From contig JAZUCO010000189.1 in the NCBI GenBank assembly GCA_045639185.1, positions 1-8,828 of the forward strand: a stretch of DNA of 8,828 bases. The letters run 5' to 3'. This document shows, in pieces, positions 1 through 6,049 of the stretch. This DNA comes from UBA1081 sp045639185 (GTDB lineage Bacteria; Bacillota; Clostridia; Oscillospirales; Acutalibacteraceae). How positions within the stretch are numbered: the stretch's first letter is position 1; every line of letters starts with the position of its first letter. The position numbers and the translations under genes were made by a program. The notes below the pieces were generated by a model. That model worked only from the letters and a program-made list of their open reading frames with translations, was not told where the DNA came from and did not search any database.

Positions 1-26
1 CGAAATTTATTCGGAGGTAAATTAAA

Positions 27-404
27 ATGGCATCAGAAAAAATCACTAAGATTGTTGATGAAGTTGCTGAGCTCTCAGTTCTTGAACTCTCAGAACTTGT
101 TAAAGAAGTAGAAGAAAGATTCGGCGTTAGCGCTGCTGCTCCCGTAGCTGTAGCTGTTGCTGCAGGCCCTGCAGAAGCTGCTGAAGAAAAGACAGAATTT
201 GACGTTGTTCTTGCAGGTTTCGACGCTGCTGCAAAGATCAAGGTTATCAAGGTTGTTCGTGAAATCACAGGCCTTGGCCTTGGCGAAGCAAAGGCTGCTG
301 TTGAAGCAACTCCCAAGACACTCAAAGAAGCTGTTTCTAAGGAAGAAGCTGAAGACCTCAAGGCTAAGCTTGAAGAAGCTGGCGCAAAGGTTGAACTTAA
401 GTAA
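27..404 (+). CDS. rplL: 50S ribosomal protein L7/L12
   Basis: This 125-residue protein forms the flexible stalk of the large ribosomal subunit, which recruits and stimulates the translational GTPases (EF-Tu, EF-G, IF2). The usual three parts are visible: an N-terminal helical dimerisation region (about residues 3-34, KITKIVDEVAELSVLEL), an Ala/Val/Pro-rich hinge (about 35-53), and the C-terminal factor-binding domain (about 55-125) with the family core KVIKVVREITGLGLGEAK and a final EAGAKVELK. The length is normal for the family. The ATG is fixed by GGAGGT at 13-18. In most bacteria it follows rplJ, which would lie just left of the window. A strong terminator follows, and the next genes point towards it, so rplL ends its transcription unit here and is not followed by rpoB. 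Identification is essentially certain. Confidence 0.99.
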   Translation: MASEKITKIVDEVAELSVLELSELVKEVEERFGVSAAAPVAVAVAAGPAEAAEEKTEFDVVLAGFDAAAKIKVIKVVREITGLGLGEAKAAVEATPKTLKEAVSKEEAEDLKAKLEEAGAKVELK

Positions 405-423
405 TTTTTACTTATCAACATTC

Positions 424-455
424 ATCCCATCTGAGAAATCAGATGGGATTTTTTG
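424..455 (+). terminator. Intrinsic terminator after rplL
   Basis: A perfect 11-bp stem (424-434 with 439-449) closes on a GAAA tetraloop and runs straight into a T tract at 449-454. It starts 20 nt after the rplL stop codon. This is a textbook Rho-independent terminator for the ribosomal protein unit. Confidence 0.95.
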
Positions 456-478
456 TTTATAGTGTATTTAAGTGCAAG

Positions 479-511
479 AAAAAAAGAGCCACCTTAACAG
501 GTGACTCTTTT
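479..511 (-). terminator. Intrinsic terminator of the ferredoxin gene
   Basis: Read on the minus strand, a 12-pair stem (482-488 and 490-494 with 499-503 and 505-511, one C/A mismatch at 489/504) with a four-base loop is followed by a run of seven T (complement of 479-485). It lies 13 nt past the ferredoxin stop. Read on the plus strand it also has a short T run (508-511), so it may act weakly as a backstop for rplL transcription. Confidence 0.85.
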
Positions 512-523
512 GTTGTTCAACAA

Positions 524-694
524 TTAGTCTGCAACGGGAGCCTCTACGGGACAAGATGCTGCACAAGCACCGCAATCGATACATGCATCAGCGTCGATAA
601 CATAGATGCCATCGCCTTCTGAGATAGCCTCTACGGGGCAATCTGCTGCACAAGCACCACAAGCGATACATGCGTCTGTGATTTTGTAAGCCAT
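524..694 (-). CDS. Ferredoxin, 2[4Fe-4S] clostridial type
   Basis: This 56-residue soluble electron carrier holds two [4Fe-4S] clusters. Two near-duplicate motifs are visible: C9-x2-C12-x2-C15-x3-C19-P and C38-x2-C41-x2-C44-x3-C48-P. Each has the CPVEA tail typical of clostridial ferredoxins, and the spacer is acidic. In such ferredoxins each cluster is bound by three cysteines of one motif and the last cysteine of the other. In anaerobes these proteins carry low-potential electrons between oxidoreductases and hydrogenase or nitrogenase-like partners; the partner here is unknown. The frame is open 14 codons further upstream, but the AAGGGAGGT ribosome site (701-709) sits in front of the ATG at 694 (MAYKIT), which fixes the start. 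The gene has its own promoter and terminator, so it is probably monocistronic, with possible read-through from yaaT. Confidence 0.97.
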   Translation of the reverse strand: MAYKITDACIACGACAADCPVEAISEGDGIYVIDADACIDCGACAASCPVEAPVAD

Positions 695-724
695 TGTTAA
701 ACCTCCCTTATGTGAATTTATTTT

Positions 725-752
725 ATTGTAACACACTTTTCATAAAATGCAA
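725..752 (-). promoter_or_regulatory. Extended -10 promoter for the ferredoxin gene
   Basis: On the minus strand, TACAAT (725-730) is preceded by an extended -10 TG one base upstream. A -35-like TTGCAT (747-752) lies 16 bp away. Expected transcription start is about 718, giving a leader of roughly 25 nt that carries the strong ribosome site. The -35 is only half matched, but the extended -10 compensates. Confidence 0.7.
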
Positions 753-761
753 TAGAAAAGT
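735..761. promoter_or_regulatory. Dyad spanning the -35 of the ferredoxin promoter (possible operator)
   Basis: Perfect 7-bp inverted arms, ACTTTTC (735-741) and GAAAAGT (755-761), are separated by 13 bp, with centres 20 bp apart, about two helical turns. The -35-like hexamer lies between them. No T tract follows on either strand, so it does not look like a terminator. A regulator-binding role is inference from position and symmetry only. The arms are AT-rich and chance is possible. Confidence 0.3.
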
Positions 762-787
762 TGTATTTTTTGAGAAATTTTTATGGA

Positions 788-1657
788 TTAATTACCTTCA
801 ATATCTCTGAGTGCGTCAAGCTCTTCTTTTGCAATTGTGATTTTTGCATCTTTGATGAGTTTTACTTCGTCTCTTTTACAGATGATGGGTGCTGCATCAG
901 GATTCTTCTCAAGTTTTATTGTAAGCTTGCCTGTGAGAAGGTTCATATCGATAACTTCGCCCTTGCCGTGCTTTGTGTCAACAATTGCACCGATTTTGGG
1001 TGTAATTTTCAGCAGGTGCTCGTATGCGTCCTGTTCATATTTAAGACAACACATAAGTCTGCCGCAGGAACCGCTGATTTTAAGGGTATTCAGGGACAAA
1101 CCTTGTTCTTTTGCCATTTTGATTGAAACTGGCTGGAAGTCATTGAGGAATTCCTTACAGCAGAAAGGTCTGCCGCAGATGCCGAGTCCGCCAAGCATTT
1201 TTGATTCGTCTCTTACACCAATCTGTCTGAGCTCAATTCTTGCTCTGAAAACGCCTGCAAGGTCTTTTACAAGCTCACGGAAGTCAACTCTTGATGGAGC
1301 TGTGTAATAGAACAGAATCTTGCTGCCGTCAAATGTATACTCGACGTCTACGAGCTTCATATCGAGTTTACGCATTGTTACCTTTTCTTCAAAGATAACT
1401 GCAGCTTTCTGTTCCTTTTCTTTATTTTTGCTTACAATCGCAAGATCTTCGGCTGTTGCCTTTCTTATGACCTTTTTGAGGGGTTGGATTATTGCTTCAT
1501 CGGGAACTTCTCTGTTGTCGAGAGCCACTTCACCGCATTCAACACCTCTTGCAGTTTCAACGATTGCGCCTTCGCCTTTATTAAGTGTAAGACCGCAGGG
1601 ATCGAAATAATAAACCTTACCGGTCTGTTTGAATTTAACTCCGATTACTTCTATCAT
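788..1657 (-). CDS. yaaT: PSP1-domain protein YaaT/RicT (Y-complex subunit)
   Basis: This 289-residue cytosolic protein matches the YaaT (RicT) family. In Bacillus subtilis RicT joins RicA (YmcA) and RicF (YlbF) in a complex that carries Fe-S clusters, supports RNase Y-dependent mRNA maturation and affects sporulation and competence. Visible features are the N-terminal MIEVIGVKFKQTGKVYYFDP, the PSP1 core (about residues 60-146), and two cysteine signatures: C161-G-R-P-F-C166-C167 in GGLGICGRPFCCKEF and C198-G-R-L-M-C203-C204 in GSCGRLMCCLKYE. These cysteines are the likely cluster ligands. A lysine-rich C-terminal part (about 225-275) follows. The start is set by AGGAGT (1663-1668), which lies inside the last codons of holB. 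Only 2 nt separate the genes, so the two are translationally close. The holB-yaaT order is the same as in B. subtilis. No clear terminator follows. Confidence 0.95.
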   Translation of the reverse strand: MIEVIGVKFKQTGKVYYFDPCGLTLNKGEGAIVETARGVECGEVALDNREVPDEAIIQPLKKVIRKATAEDLAIVSKNKEKEQKAAVIFEEKVTMRKLDMKLVDVEYTFDGSKILFYYTAPSRVDFRELVKDLAGVFRARIELRQIGVRDESKMLGGLGICGRPFCCKEFLNDFQPVSIKMAKEQGLSLNTLKISGSCGRLMCCLKYEQDAYEHLLKITPKIGAIVDTKHGKGEVIDMNLLTGKLTIKLEKNPDAAPIICKRDEVKLIKDAKITIAKEELDALRDIEGN

Positions 1658-1659
1658 AG

Positions 1660-2547
1660 TTAACTCCTATCTTTTTCAAAGCATTCAACAAGCTCTGTTG
1701 TGAGCCTTGTCACAAGAAGGTTGTCGTTTGCATTTTTATCGGCATCTTCCAAAAGATTTTTGAGGACACCCATCATATCTATAATTTCTTTTTCCGAGAA
1801 TTTAACGGAGAATTTTTTCTCTGTTATTGTAATATCAGTATCGTCTCTGAATTTAGTTATAATGCTGTTTCTGAGCATAAGAATCATTTTCTCTGAACAA
1901 GCCTTGAATGTCTTCTTATCCTTTTCAAGGGGTGCTGTGCTGAGCATAATTTTAGCTTCATTTTTTGAAAGCATTGCAACAAAAATGTCTTCAGCGGCCT
2001 TTGAAGCCTTTGTATTCTCTTTTTCGCCTGCCGCCTGTCCGCTGTCTTCGCTGATTGCAAAGGGCGTTACACGGGAGAGGATAGTCTGTCTGAAATCATC
2101 ACGCGATCTTGAAGCAAGAATGAATCTTGCTGTTGCGGGAGGCTCTTCAAGAATTTTAAGAAGTGCATTCTGTGCCTCTTCACCCATTCCTGATGCTTCA
2201 AGAATAAGAAAAATCTGAAATGGTGCTTCGTTCGGCACAACATAAGCTCTTGACCTGATTGAACGGATATTGTCAATCTTGATGCTTTTCTGCTTTCCTG
2301 CTTCTCCTTCAGTAACGATGATATCCGGATGGTTTCCCGATTTGATTTTTTTGCAGGATTCACATTTGAGACACGGTTTTGTTTCCGCATCACAAAGAAG
2401 TGCCTGAGAAATAAGAAAAGCAAGTTCTTTTCTCTCTTTTTCTGTTCCGCCCGTCAGCAGGATTGCGTGAGAAAGTGTTCCCGAATCCACAGCAGCAGAA
2501 AGACGCTTCATAACTTCTTCGTTAAGTTGTAATTTTCCGAAATTCAT
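1660..2547 (-). CDS. holB: DNA polymerase III subunit delta prime
   Basis: This 295-residue protein matches the delta prime subunit of the clamp-loader complex, which helps open and load the beta sliding clamp at the replication fork. From the chosen start, visible features are SGTLSHAILLTGG (about residues 22-34), where the Walker A loop is degenerate (TEKERKE instead of GKT), as expected for a non-ATPase delta prime. Next come a zinc module C52-x6-C59-x2-C62-x2-C65, then the family signature AQNALLKILEEPP (125-137). The sensor/arginine-finger region is SRSRDDFRQTILSRV, with SRV where SRC is common. The C-terminal third is a poorly conserved helical domain. The frame stays open upstream to a TTG at 2592 that would overlap the AEC gene, but MNFGKLQLNEEV at 2547 matches the family start. 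No good ribosome site precedes this ATG, so translation may depend on the upstream gene, whose stop is 25 nt away. Confidence 0.92.
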   Translation of the reverse strand: MNFGKLQLNEEVMKRLSAAVDSGTLSHAILLTGGTEKERKELAFLISQALLCDAETKPCLKCESCKKIKSGNHPDIIVTEGEAGKQKSIKIDNIRSIRSRAYVVPNEAPFQIFLILEASGMGEEAQNALLKILEEPPATARFILASRSRDDFRQTILSRVTPFAISEDSGQAAGEKENTKASKAAEDIFVAMLSKNEAKIMLSTAPLEKDKKTFKACSEKMILMLRNSIITKFRDDTDITITEKKFSVKFSEKEIIDMMGVLKNLLEDADKNANDNLLVTRLTTELVECFEKDRS

Positions 2548-2572
2548 AGTAAAAACCCGTTTCTGAAGCTTT

Positions 2573-3514
2573 TTACATCTGTGCGAGCGCAATCATTACA
2601 GGCATTGTCAGGATTGAAACAAAGCTGTTGAGTGCCACAATTTTTGATGCTACTGCTGTATCTTTATCGTATTTTGCTGCAAACATAACTGTATTGTTGG
2701 CGCTTGGTGCAGATGCTGAAATCATACACGCTGTTGCAAGTGCCGCATTGAGTCCGAGAAGTTTTGAAGCGAGGATGATAACAAGGGGCACGGCAACGAG
2801 TCGTACAGCCATTATAAGATATTGCTCCTTGACCTTGAACATTGTTTTAAGGTCTGTGTTAGCAAGATAAGTGCCGAATATTATCATTGCCAGCGGTGTA
2901 TTCATATTTGAAATAAAACTTATGGGTTGGCTGAGTATGGGCGGTAATTTTACCGAGAAAATAAACAGCGGCAGACCGATAAGGACAGATATCACACCGG
3001 GATTGAGAATAAGTGATTTTATACTGAACTTTATATTTTTATTACCTTTGTTTATAAGGCGGATGCCGTGTGTGAAACAAAGCGTGTTAAACACTACAAG
3101 TCCGCCAGAGCAGAAGAATACGCCTTCTTCACCGAGTACAGCTTTTGCAAGGGGTAAAGCCATATAACCGAGGTTGCCGTAAATACAGGCATATTTGTAA
3201 ATTGTTCTGTTTCTGTCTTCTTTATTTTTATTGAAAAGAGGTGCGGAAAACAGAATGCCGATTCCGTGTGCAAGAAGAGAAATCGCAACTGAAATTGCAA
3301 AACTGCTTGCGGAATCCTTGGAAAAAGATGTGCTCAGGAATGAATTTATAACGACGCAGGGTGTGATTACATAAAACAGCAGATCATTTGAGGCTCTTGC
3401 GGTTTTTTCTGTAAAAACATGAAGTTTGTCGGATATAAAACCTATGGCGACCATCACATAAAGTATAAACACCTGACTTGCGGCAGTTCCCATATTCTGC
3501 AGAAATAACTCCAT
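2573..3514 (-). CDS. AEC-family (auxin efflux carrier) permease
   Basis: This 313-residue inner-membrane protein belongs to the AEC transporter family, whose characterised bacterial members move carboxylates such as malate or malonate. About ten hydrophobic segments are visible (roughly 11-29, 41-62, 70-94, 108-127, 131-152, 168-189, 203-219, 231-250, 257-276, 291-311), in two halves of five. Family motifs include TPCVVINSFL (51-60), the NLGYMALPL loop (114-122), NPGVISVLIGLPL (171-183), MNTPLAMIIFGTYLA (204-218) and the SASAPSANNTVMFAAKY stretch (266-282) in the second broken helix. GGAGGTG (3521-3527) sits 8 nt before the ATG. It lies 19 nt after the membrane-protein gene and 25 nt before holB, so it is in the same operon. 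Substrate cannot be read from sequence; placement two genes after citrate synthase suggests a di- or tricarboxylate, which is inference only. Confidence 0.88.
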   Translation of the reverse strand: MELFLQNMGTAASQVFILYVMVAIGFISDKLHVFTEKTARASNDLLFYVITPCVVINSFLSTSFSKDSASSFAISVAISLLAHGIGILFSAPLFNKNKEDRNRTIYKYACIYGNLGYMALPLAKAVLGEEGVFFCSGGLVVFNTLCFTHGIRLINKGNKNIKFSIKSLILNPGVISVLIGLPLFIFSVKLPPILSQPISFISNMNTPLAMIIFGTYLANTDLKTMFKVKEQYLIMAVRLVAVPLVIILASKLLGLNAALATACMISASAPSANNTVMFAAKYDKDTAVASKIVALNSFVSILTMPVMIALAQM

Positions 3515-3533
3515 GCTTTACACCTCCGTTTTG

Positions 3534-4529
3534 TTAGTTTTCTTCTGTTTCTGTGACGTTTGTTGATTCTTCTTCAGCAACAACGTCTGTTTCACCTTCG
3601 ATGATATCGTCTTCAGTTGCTGCTGCGTATTCTGCTTCAGCCTGAAGGTCTTCGTTCATCTTTTCAACGTCTTCCATTGTGTAACCTGAACGGAGAGTTG
3701 TGATGATGAATACGATTATAAATGCTGCACAAGCGATTTCTGCATATGTTACGGGGTAACCGCTGACGAGAGATGCATCATTGCCTGTTATATCAAGCAT
3801 AAATCTGGGGATTGAGTATGTCAGAATGAAGAGTGATGAAACTGCACCGCAGGAAATTACACTCCACATTGAACCTTTGCTGTTGATATCTGAAACAACT
3901 CTTGCAAAAGTCATAAAGAAAAGCATAAGGAATACACAAGCAACAAGTTCAAGAAGAAGTTCTGAAACTCTTACGATGCTTATGATTACTGAAATCTTTT
4001 CAAGAACTTTGATTATGCACCATGTGAGAGGTGCAAGAGAAAGAATTTTGAGCTTTTTATGGAAACTGTTTCCAACAAAATAGGAAACTGCAAAAACTAC
4101 AAAATAGCAGCTTGCGAGAAATGCAAAAACAGCGTGTGCGTGATGAAGTTTTGTAAGTGACTGAATATTCTGCACGATAGTTGCTGTTGCATTTTTCTGA
4201 GGAAGATAATTGCTTATTGCGTCATAGAAAAGTGTTGCTGCAAAAACGATTGAAGATACGCCGAGAAAAATTCTTCTGCCTTTGGGTGCGATTGCAGCAG
4301 GAATTCTTCCGCTGAGGAATGTAAGCACAAGTATAAGTGATGAAACAAGGGCAAGTGCACCGTAAAAAATTATTACAGAAATTGATGACTCTTTGAAAAA
4401 TCCTGTTGTAGGGTCGATGTTTTTAAGCATCTGAAAGATTCTTAATGGGCAGGCAACAAGAATGCCTGCACACATAAGTATTATTGAAATATCAGGTGAA
4501 ATTGCCTGAACACTGTTTTTGATTTTCAA
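3534..4529 (-). CDS. Uncharacterised eight-segment membrane protein with acidic tail
   Basis: I do not recognise a named function for this 331-residue protein. About eight hydrophobic segments are visible (roughly 13-30, 49-73, 87-105, 130-153, 161-182, 187-210, 222-243, 258-279). After the last comes a soluble C-terminal tail (about 283-331) very rich in Glu and Asp, with almost no basic residues. The loop after segment 1 reads LRIFQMLKNIDPTTGFF (29-45), a motif that resembles a recurring one in unnamed Clostridia membrane proteins (from memory, not searched). The acidic tail would sit in the cytoplasm if both ends are inside. The start is TTG: AGGAGG (4538-4543) stands 8 nt upstream, and the first in-frame ATG (residue 19) lies within segment 1. 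It sits 15 nt behind gltA and 19 nt before the AEC transporter. A transporter accessory or sensor role is possible but unsupported. Confidence 0.8.
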   Translation of the reverse strand: MKIKNSVQAISPDISIILMCAGILVACPLRIFQMLKNIDPTTGFFKESSISVIIFYGALALVSSLILVLTFLSGRIPAAIAPKGRRIFLGVSSIVFAATLFYDAISNYLPQKNATATIVQNIQSLTKLHHAHAVFAFLASCYFVVFAVSYFVGNSFHKKLKILSLAPLTWCIIKVLEKISVIISIVRVSELLLELVACVFLMLFFMTFARVVSDINSKGSMWSVISCGAVSSLFILTYSIPRFMLDITGNDASLVSGYPVTYAEIACAAFIIVFIITTLRSGYTMEDVEKMNEDLQAEAEYAAATEDDIIEGETDVVAEEESTNVTETEEN

Positions 4530-4537
4530 TTTGACTG

Positions 4538-4543
4538 CCTCCT
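4538..4543 (-). promoter_or_regulatory. Ribosome site that sets a TTG start (membrane protein)
   Basis: AGGAGG on the minus strand lies immediately after the gltA stop codon (one base between) and 8 nt before the TTG at 4527-4529. It supports the TTG start over the internal ATG, which has no comparable site. Confidence 0.85.
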
Positions 4544-4544
4544 G

Positions 4545-5912
4545 TTATTTCTCTGTTCTTTTTTCGATTGGTGTGTATTCGATGTGAGAAGAAAGGCTCT
4601 TGTATGCAGGACGGATAATTCTGCTGCCTGTGTAAAGCTCTTCAATTCTGTGTGCACACCAGCCTGCCATACGTGCAGTTGCGAAGAGGGGAGTGTAAAG
4701 GTCTTCGGGAATGCGGAGCATCTTGTAAATAAGACCTGAATAAAGGTCAACGTTTGCGCAAACAGTTTTTGATTTGCCTGTTACCTTTGCAAAAAGTTCG
4801 GGAGTGAGCTTTTCAATATTGTTAAGAAGCTTGTATTCTGCTTCAAACTCTGTACCCATTGCAAATTCTTCTGCTTTTGCACGGAGAAGCACAGCTCTGG
4901 GGTCTGAAAGAGTGTAAACAGCGTGCCCCATGCCGTAAACAAGCCCCGTGCCGTCGCCGCCTTCTTTTTTCATAATTTTTGTAAGGTAATCAGCAACCTG
5001 ACCTTCATCTGCAATGTCTGAACAGTTTTCTTTGAAACTGTCTATCATACAAGAAACTTTATGGTTTGCACCACCGTGTTTGGGACCTTTGAGTGAGCCG
5101 ATACCTGCTGCGATTGCAGAATATGTATCTGTACCTGATGATGAGAGAACTCTTGTTGCAAAAGTTGAGTTGTTACCGCCACCATGTTCAGCGTGGAGGA
5201 TAAGGCAGATATCGAGAAGTTTTGCTTCTGCATCGGTGAAAGTCTTATCTGAACGAAGTGAGTTGAGTATAACTTCCGCTGTGTGATGATGAGGCTTGGG
5301 CGGATGAATATACATACTTTTGTGGTAATAATGTCTTCTTTTTACCTGATATGCATAAGACATAATTGAGGGAAGCTGAGCAATCAGGTGAAGTGACTGA
5401 TTGAGTACATTCTCAATTGAAATGTCATCGGGATTTTCGTCATATGAATAGAGAGCCATAACGCCACGTGCAAGCTTATTCATAATGTTGGGTGACGGAG
5501 CCTTCATAATCATATCTTCTGTGAAGTTGTCAGGAAGTTCACGCATTTCGGCAAGTGCTTCGTTGAAGCGGTCAAGCTGATTCTGTGTGGGGAGCTGACC
5601 GAAAAGAAGAAGCCAGATTACTTCTTCAAAACCGAAACGGTTTTCGCTGTTGCAGGCATTTACAATGTCATTGATATCGATTCCGCGATAGAAAAGGTGA
5701 CCTTCCTTGGGGACCTTTTCGCCGTCGTTCATATAGTAACCTTCAACGCTGCAAATCTTTGTAAGTCCCGCCATAACGCCTGTACCGTCAGCGTTGCGAA
5801 GACCTCTCTTTACACCGTATTTTGCATAGTCGTCTATGTTTATGTAGTTATTATCTGCAAGTCCGTTGCATAATAATGAAATAGCTTCATCTTTGATGAT
5901 TGTTTTGCTCAT
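4545..5912 (-). CDS. gltA: Citrate synthase (citrate/2-methylcitrate synthase family)
   Basis: This 455-residue enzyme condenses oxaloacetate and acetyl-CoA to citrate, the entry to the oxidative TCA branch that supplies 2-oxoglutarate and glutamate in many anaerobes. The catalytic set is complete by comparison with pig citrate synthase: H243 (in LHAEHGGGN), H279 (GPKHGGANH), H330 and R339 (GMGHAVYTLSDPRA), D389 (NVDLYSG), plus R414 and R431/R434 near the C terminus. The form with GHAV rather than GHRV resembles the eukaryotic type. A substrate-side loop at 201-213 holds three consecutive histidines (208-210). The N terminus has about 45 extra residues before GLTKICSVEGYY. AGGAG (5921-5925) lies 8 nt before the ATG. 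It is the first gene after a strong promoter and heads a five-gene unit. No aconitase or isocitrate dehydrogenase gene is in the window. A 2-methylcitrate activity cannot be excluded from sequence. Confidence 0.96.
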   Translation of the reverse strand: MSKTIIKDEAISLLCNGLADNNYINIDDYAKYGVKRGLRNADGTGVMAGLTKICSVEGYYMNDGEKVPKEGHLFYRGIDINDIVNACNSENRFGFEEVIWLLLFGQLPTQNQLDRFNEALAEMRELPDNFTEDMIMKAPSPNIMNKLARGVMALYSYDENPDDISIENVLNQSLHLIAQLPSIMSYAYQVKRRHYYHKSMYIHPPKPHHHTAEVILNSLRSDKTFTDAEAKLLDICLILHAEHGGGNNSTFATRVLSSSGTDTYSAIAAGIGSLKGPKHGGANHKVSCMIDSFKENCSDIADEGQVADYLTKIMKKEGGDGTGLVYGMGHAVYTLSDPRAVLLRAKAEEFAMGTEFEAEYKLLNNIEKLTPELFAKVTGKSKTVCANVDLYSGLIYKMLRIPEDLYTPLFATARMAGWCAHRIEELYTGSRIIRPAYKSLSSHIEYTPIEKRTEK

Positions 5913-5930
5913 TTTATCATCTCCTCTATA

Positions 5931-5986
5931 TATTATATAAACATTTTATCTTATTATAGCAATACACTTTATTATATAATGTTTTC
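5931..5986. repeat. Paired AT-rich repeats over the gltA promoter
   Basis: TATTATATAA occurs exactly at 5931-5940 and 5970-5979, 39 bp apart. Each copy is followed by half of an inverted pair, AAACATT (5939-5945) and AATGTTT (5978-5984). The second copy covers the gltA -10. The base composition is very AT-rich, so chance similarity is a real alternative to a binding site. Confidence 0.3.
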
Positions 5987-5999
5987 GCTTTGGAGTCAA
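5971..5999 (-). promoter_or_regulatory. Strong housekeeping promoter for the gltA operon
   Basis: On the minus strand TTGACT (5994-5999, 5 of 6 consensus bases) and TATAAT (5971-5976, perfect) are separated by exactly 17 bp. Expected transcription start is about 5964, giving a leader of about 50 nt with no visible riboswitch or attenuator. It is the only strong promoter I see upstream of the five-gene block down to yaaT. Confidence 0.9.
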
Positions 6000-6049
6000 G
6001 AAAAATAAGGGGATAAAACCTAAAAAATAAAGGCAGGTAAAGAAAAATT

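Noticed and set aside
695..736. Fourteen-codon N-terminal extension of the ferredoxin
   Set aside because: The strong ribosome site and the transcription start region lie inside it, so it is leader sequence.
695..787. Terminator behind yaaT
   Set aside because: Only an AT-rich 7-bp dyad is present and no T tract follows it, so I treat it as a possible operator and not a terminator.
761..1126. Cysteine-rich plus-strand frame antisense to yaaT
   Set aside because: It is the mirror of a well-supported conserved gene and its cysteines come from reverse-complemented codons; no ribosome site.
837..2218. Long plus-strand frames opposite yaaT and holB
   Set aside because: Shadows of conserved minus-strand genes, low-complexity Ser/Phe/Leu content, no translation signals.
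2548..2592. Upstream TTG start for holB
   Set aside because: It overlaps the AEC gene, has no ribosome site, and the extra residues do not match delta prime proteins.
5953..5958. Second TATAAT with extended TG on the minus strand, downstream of the main gltA promoter
   Set aside because: No usable -35 at 16-18 bp; could be a weak secondary start but the upstream promoter is far stronger.
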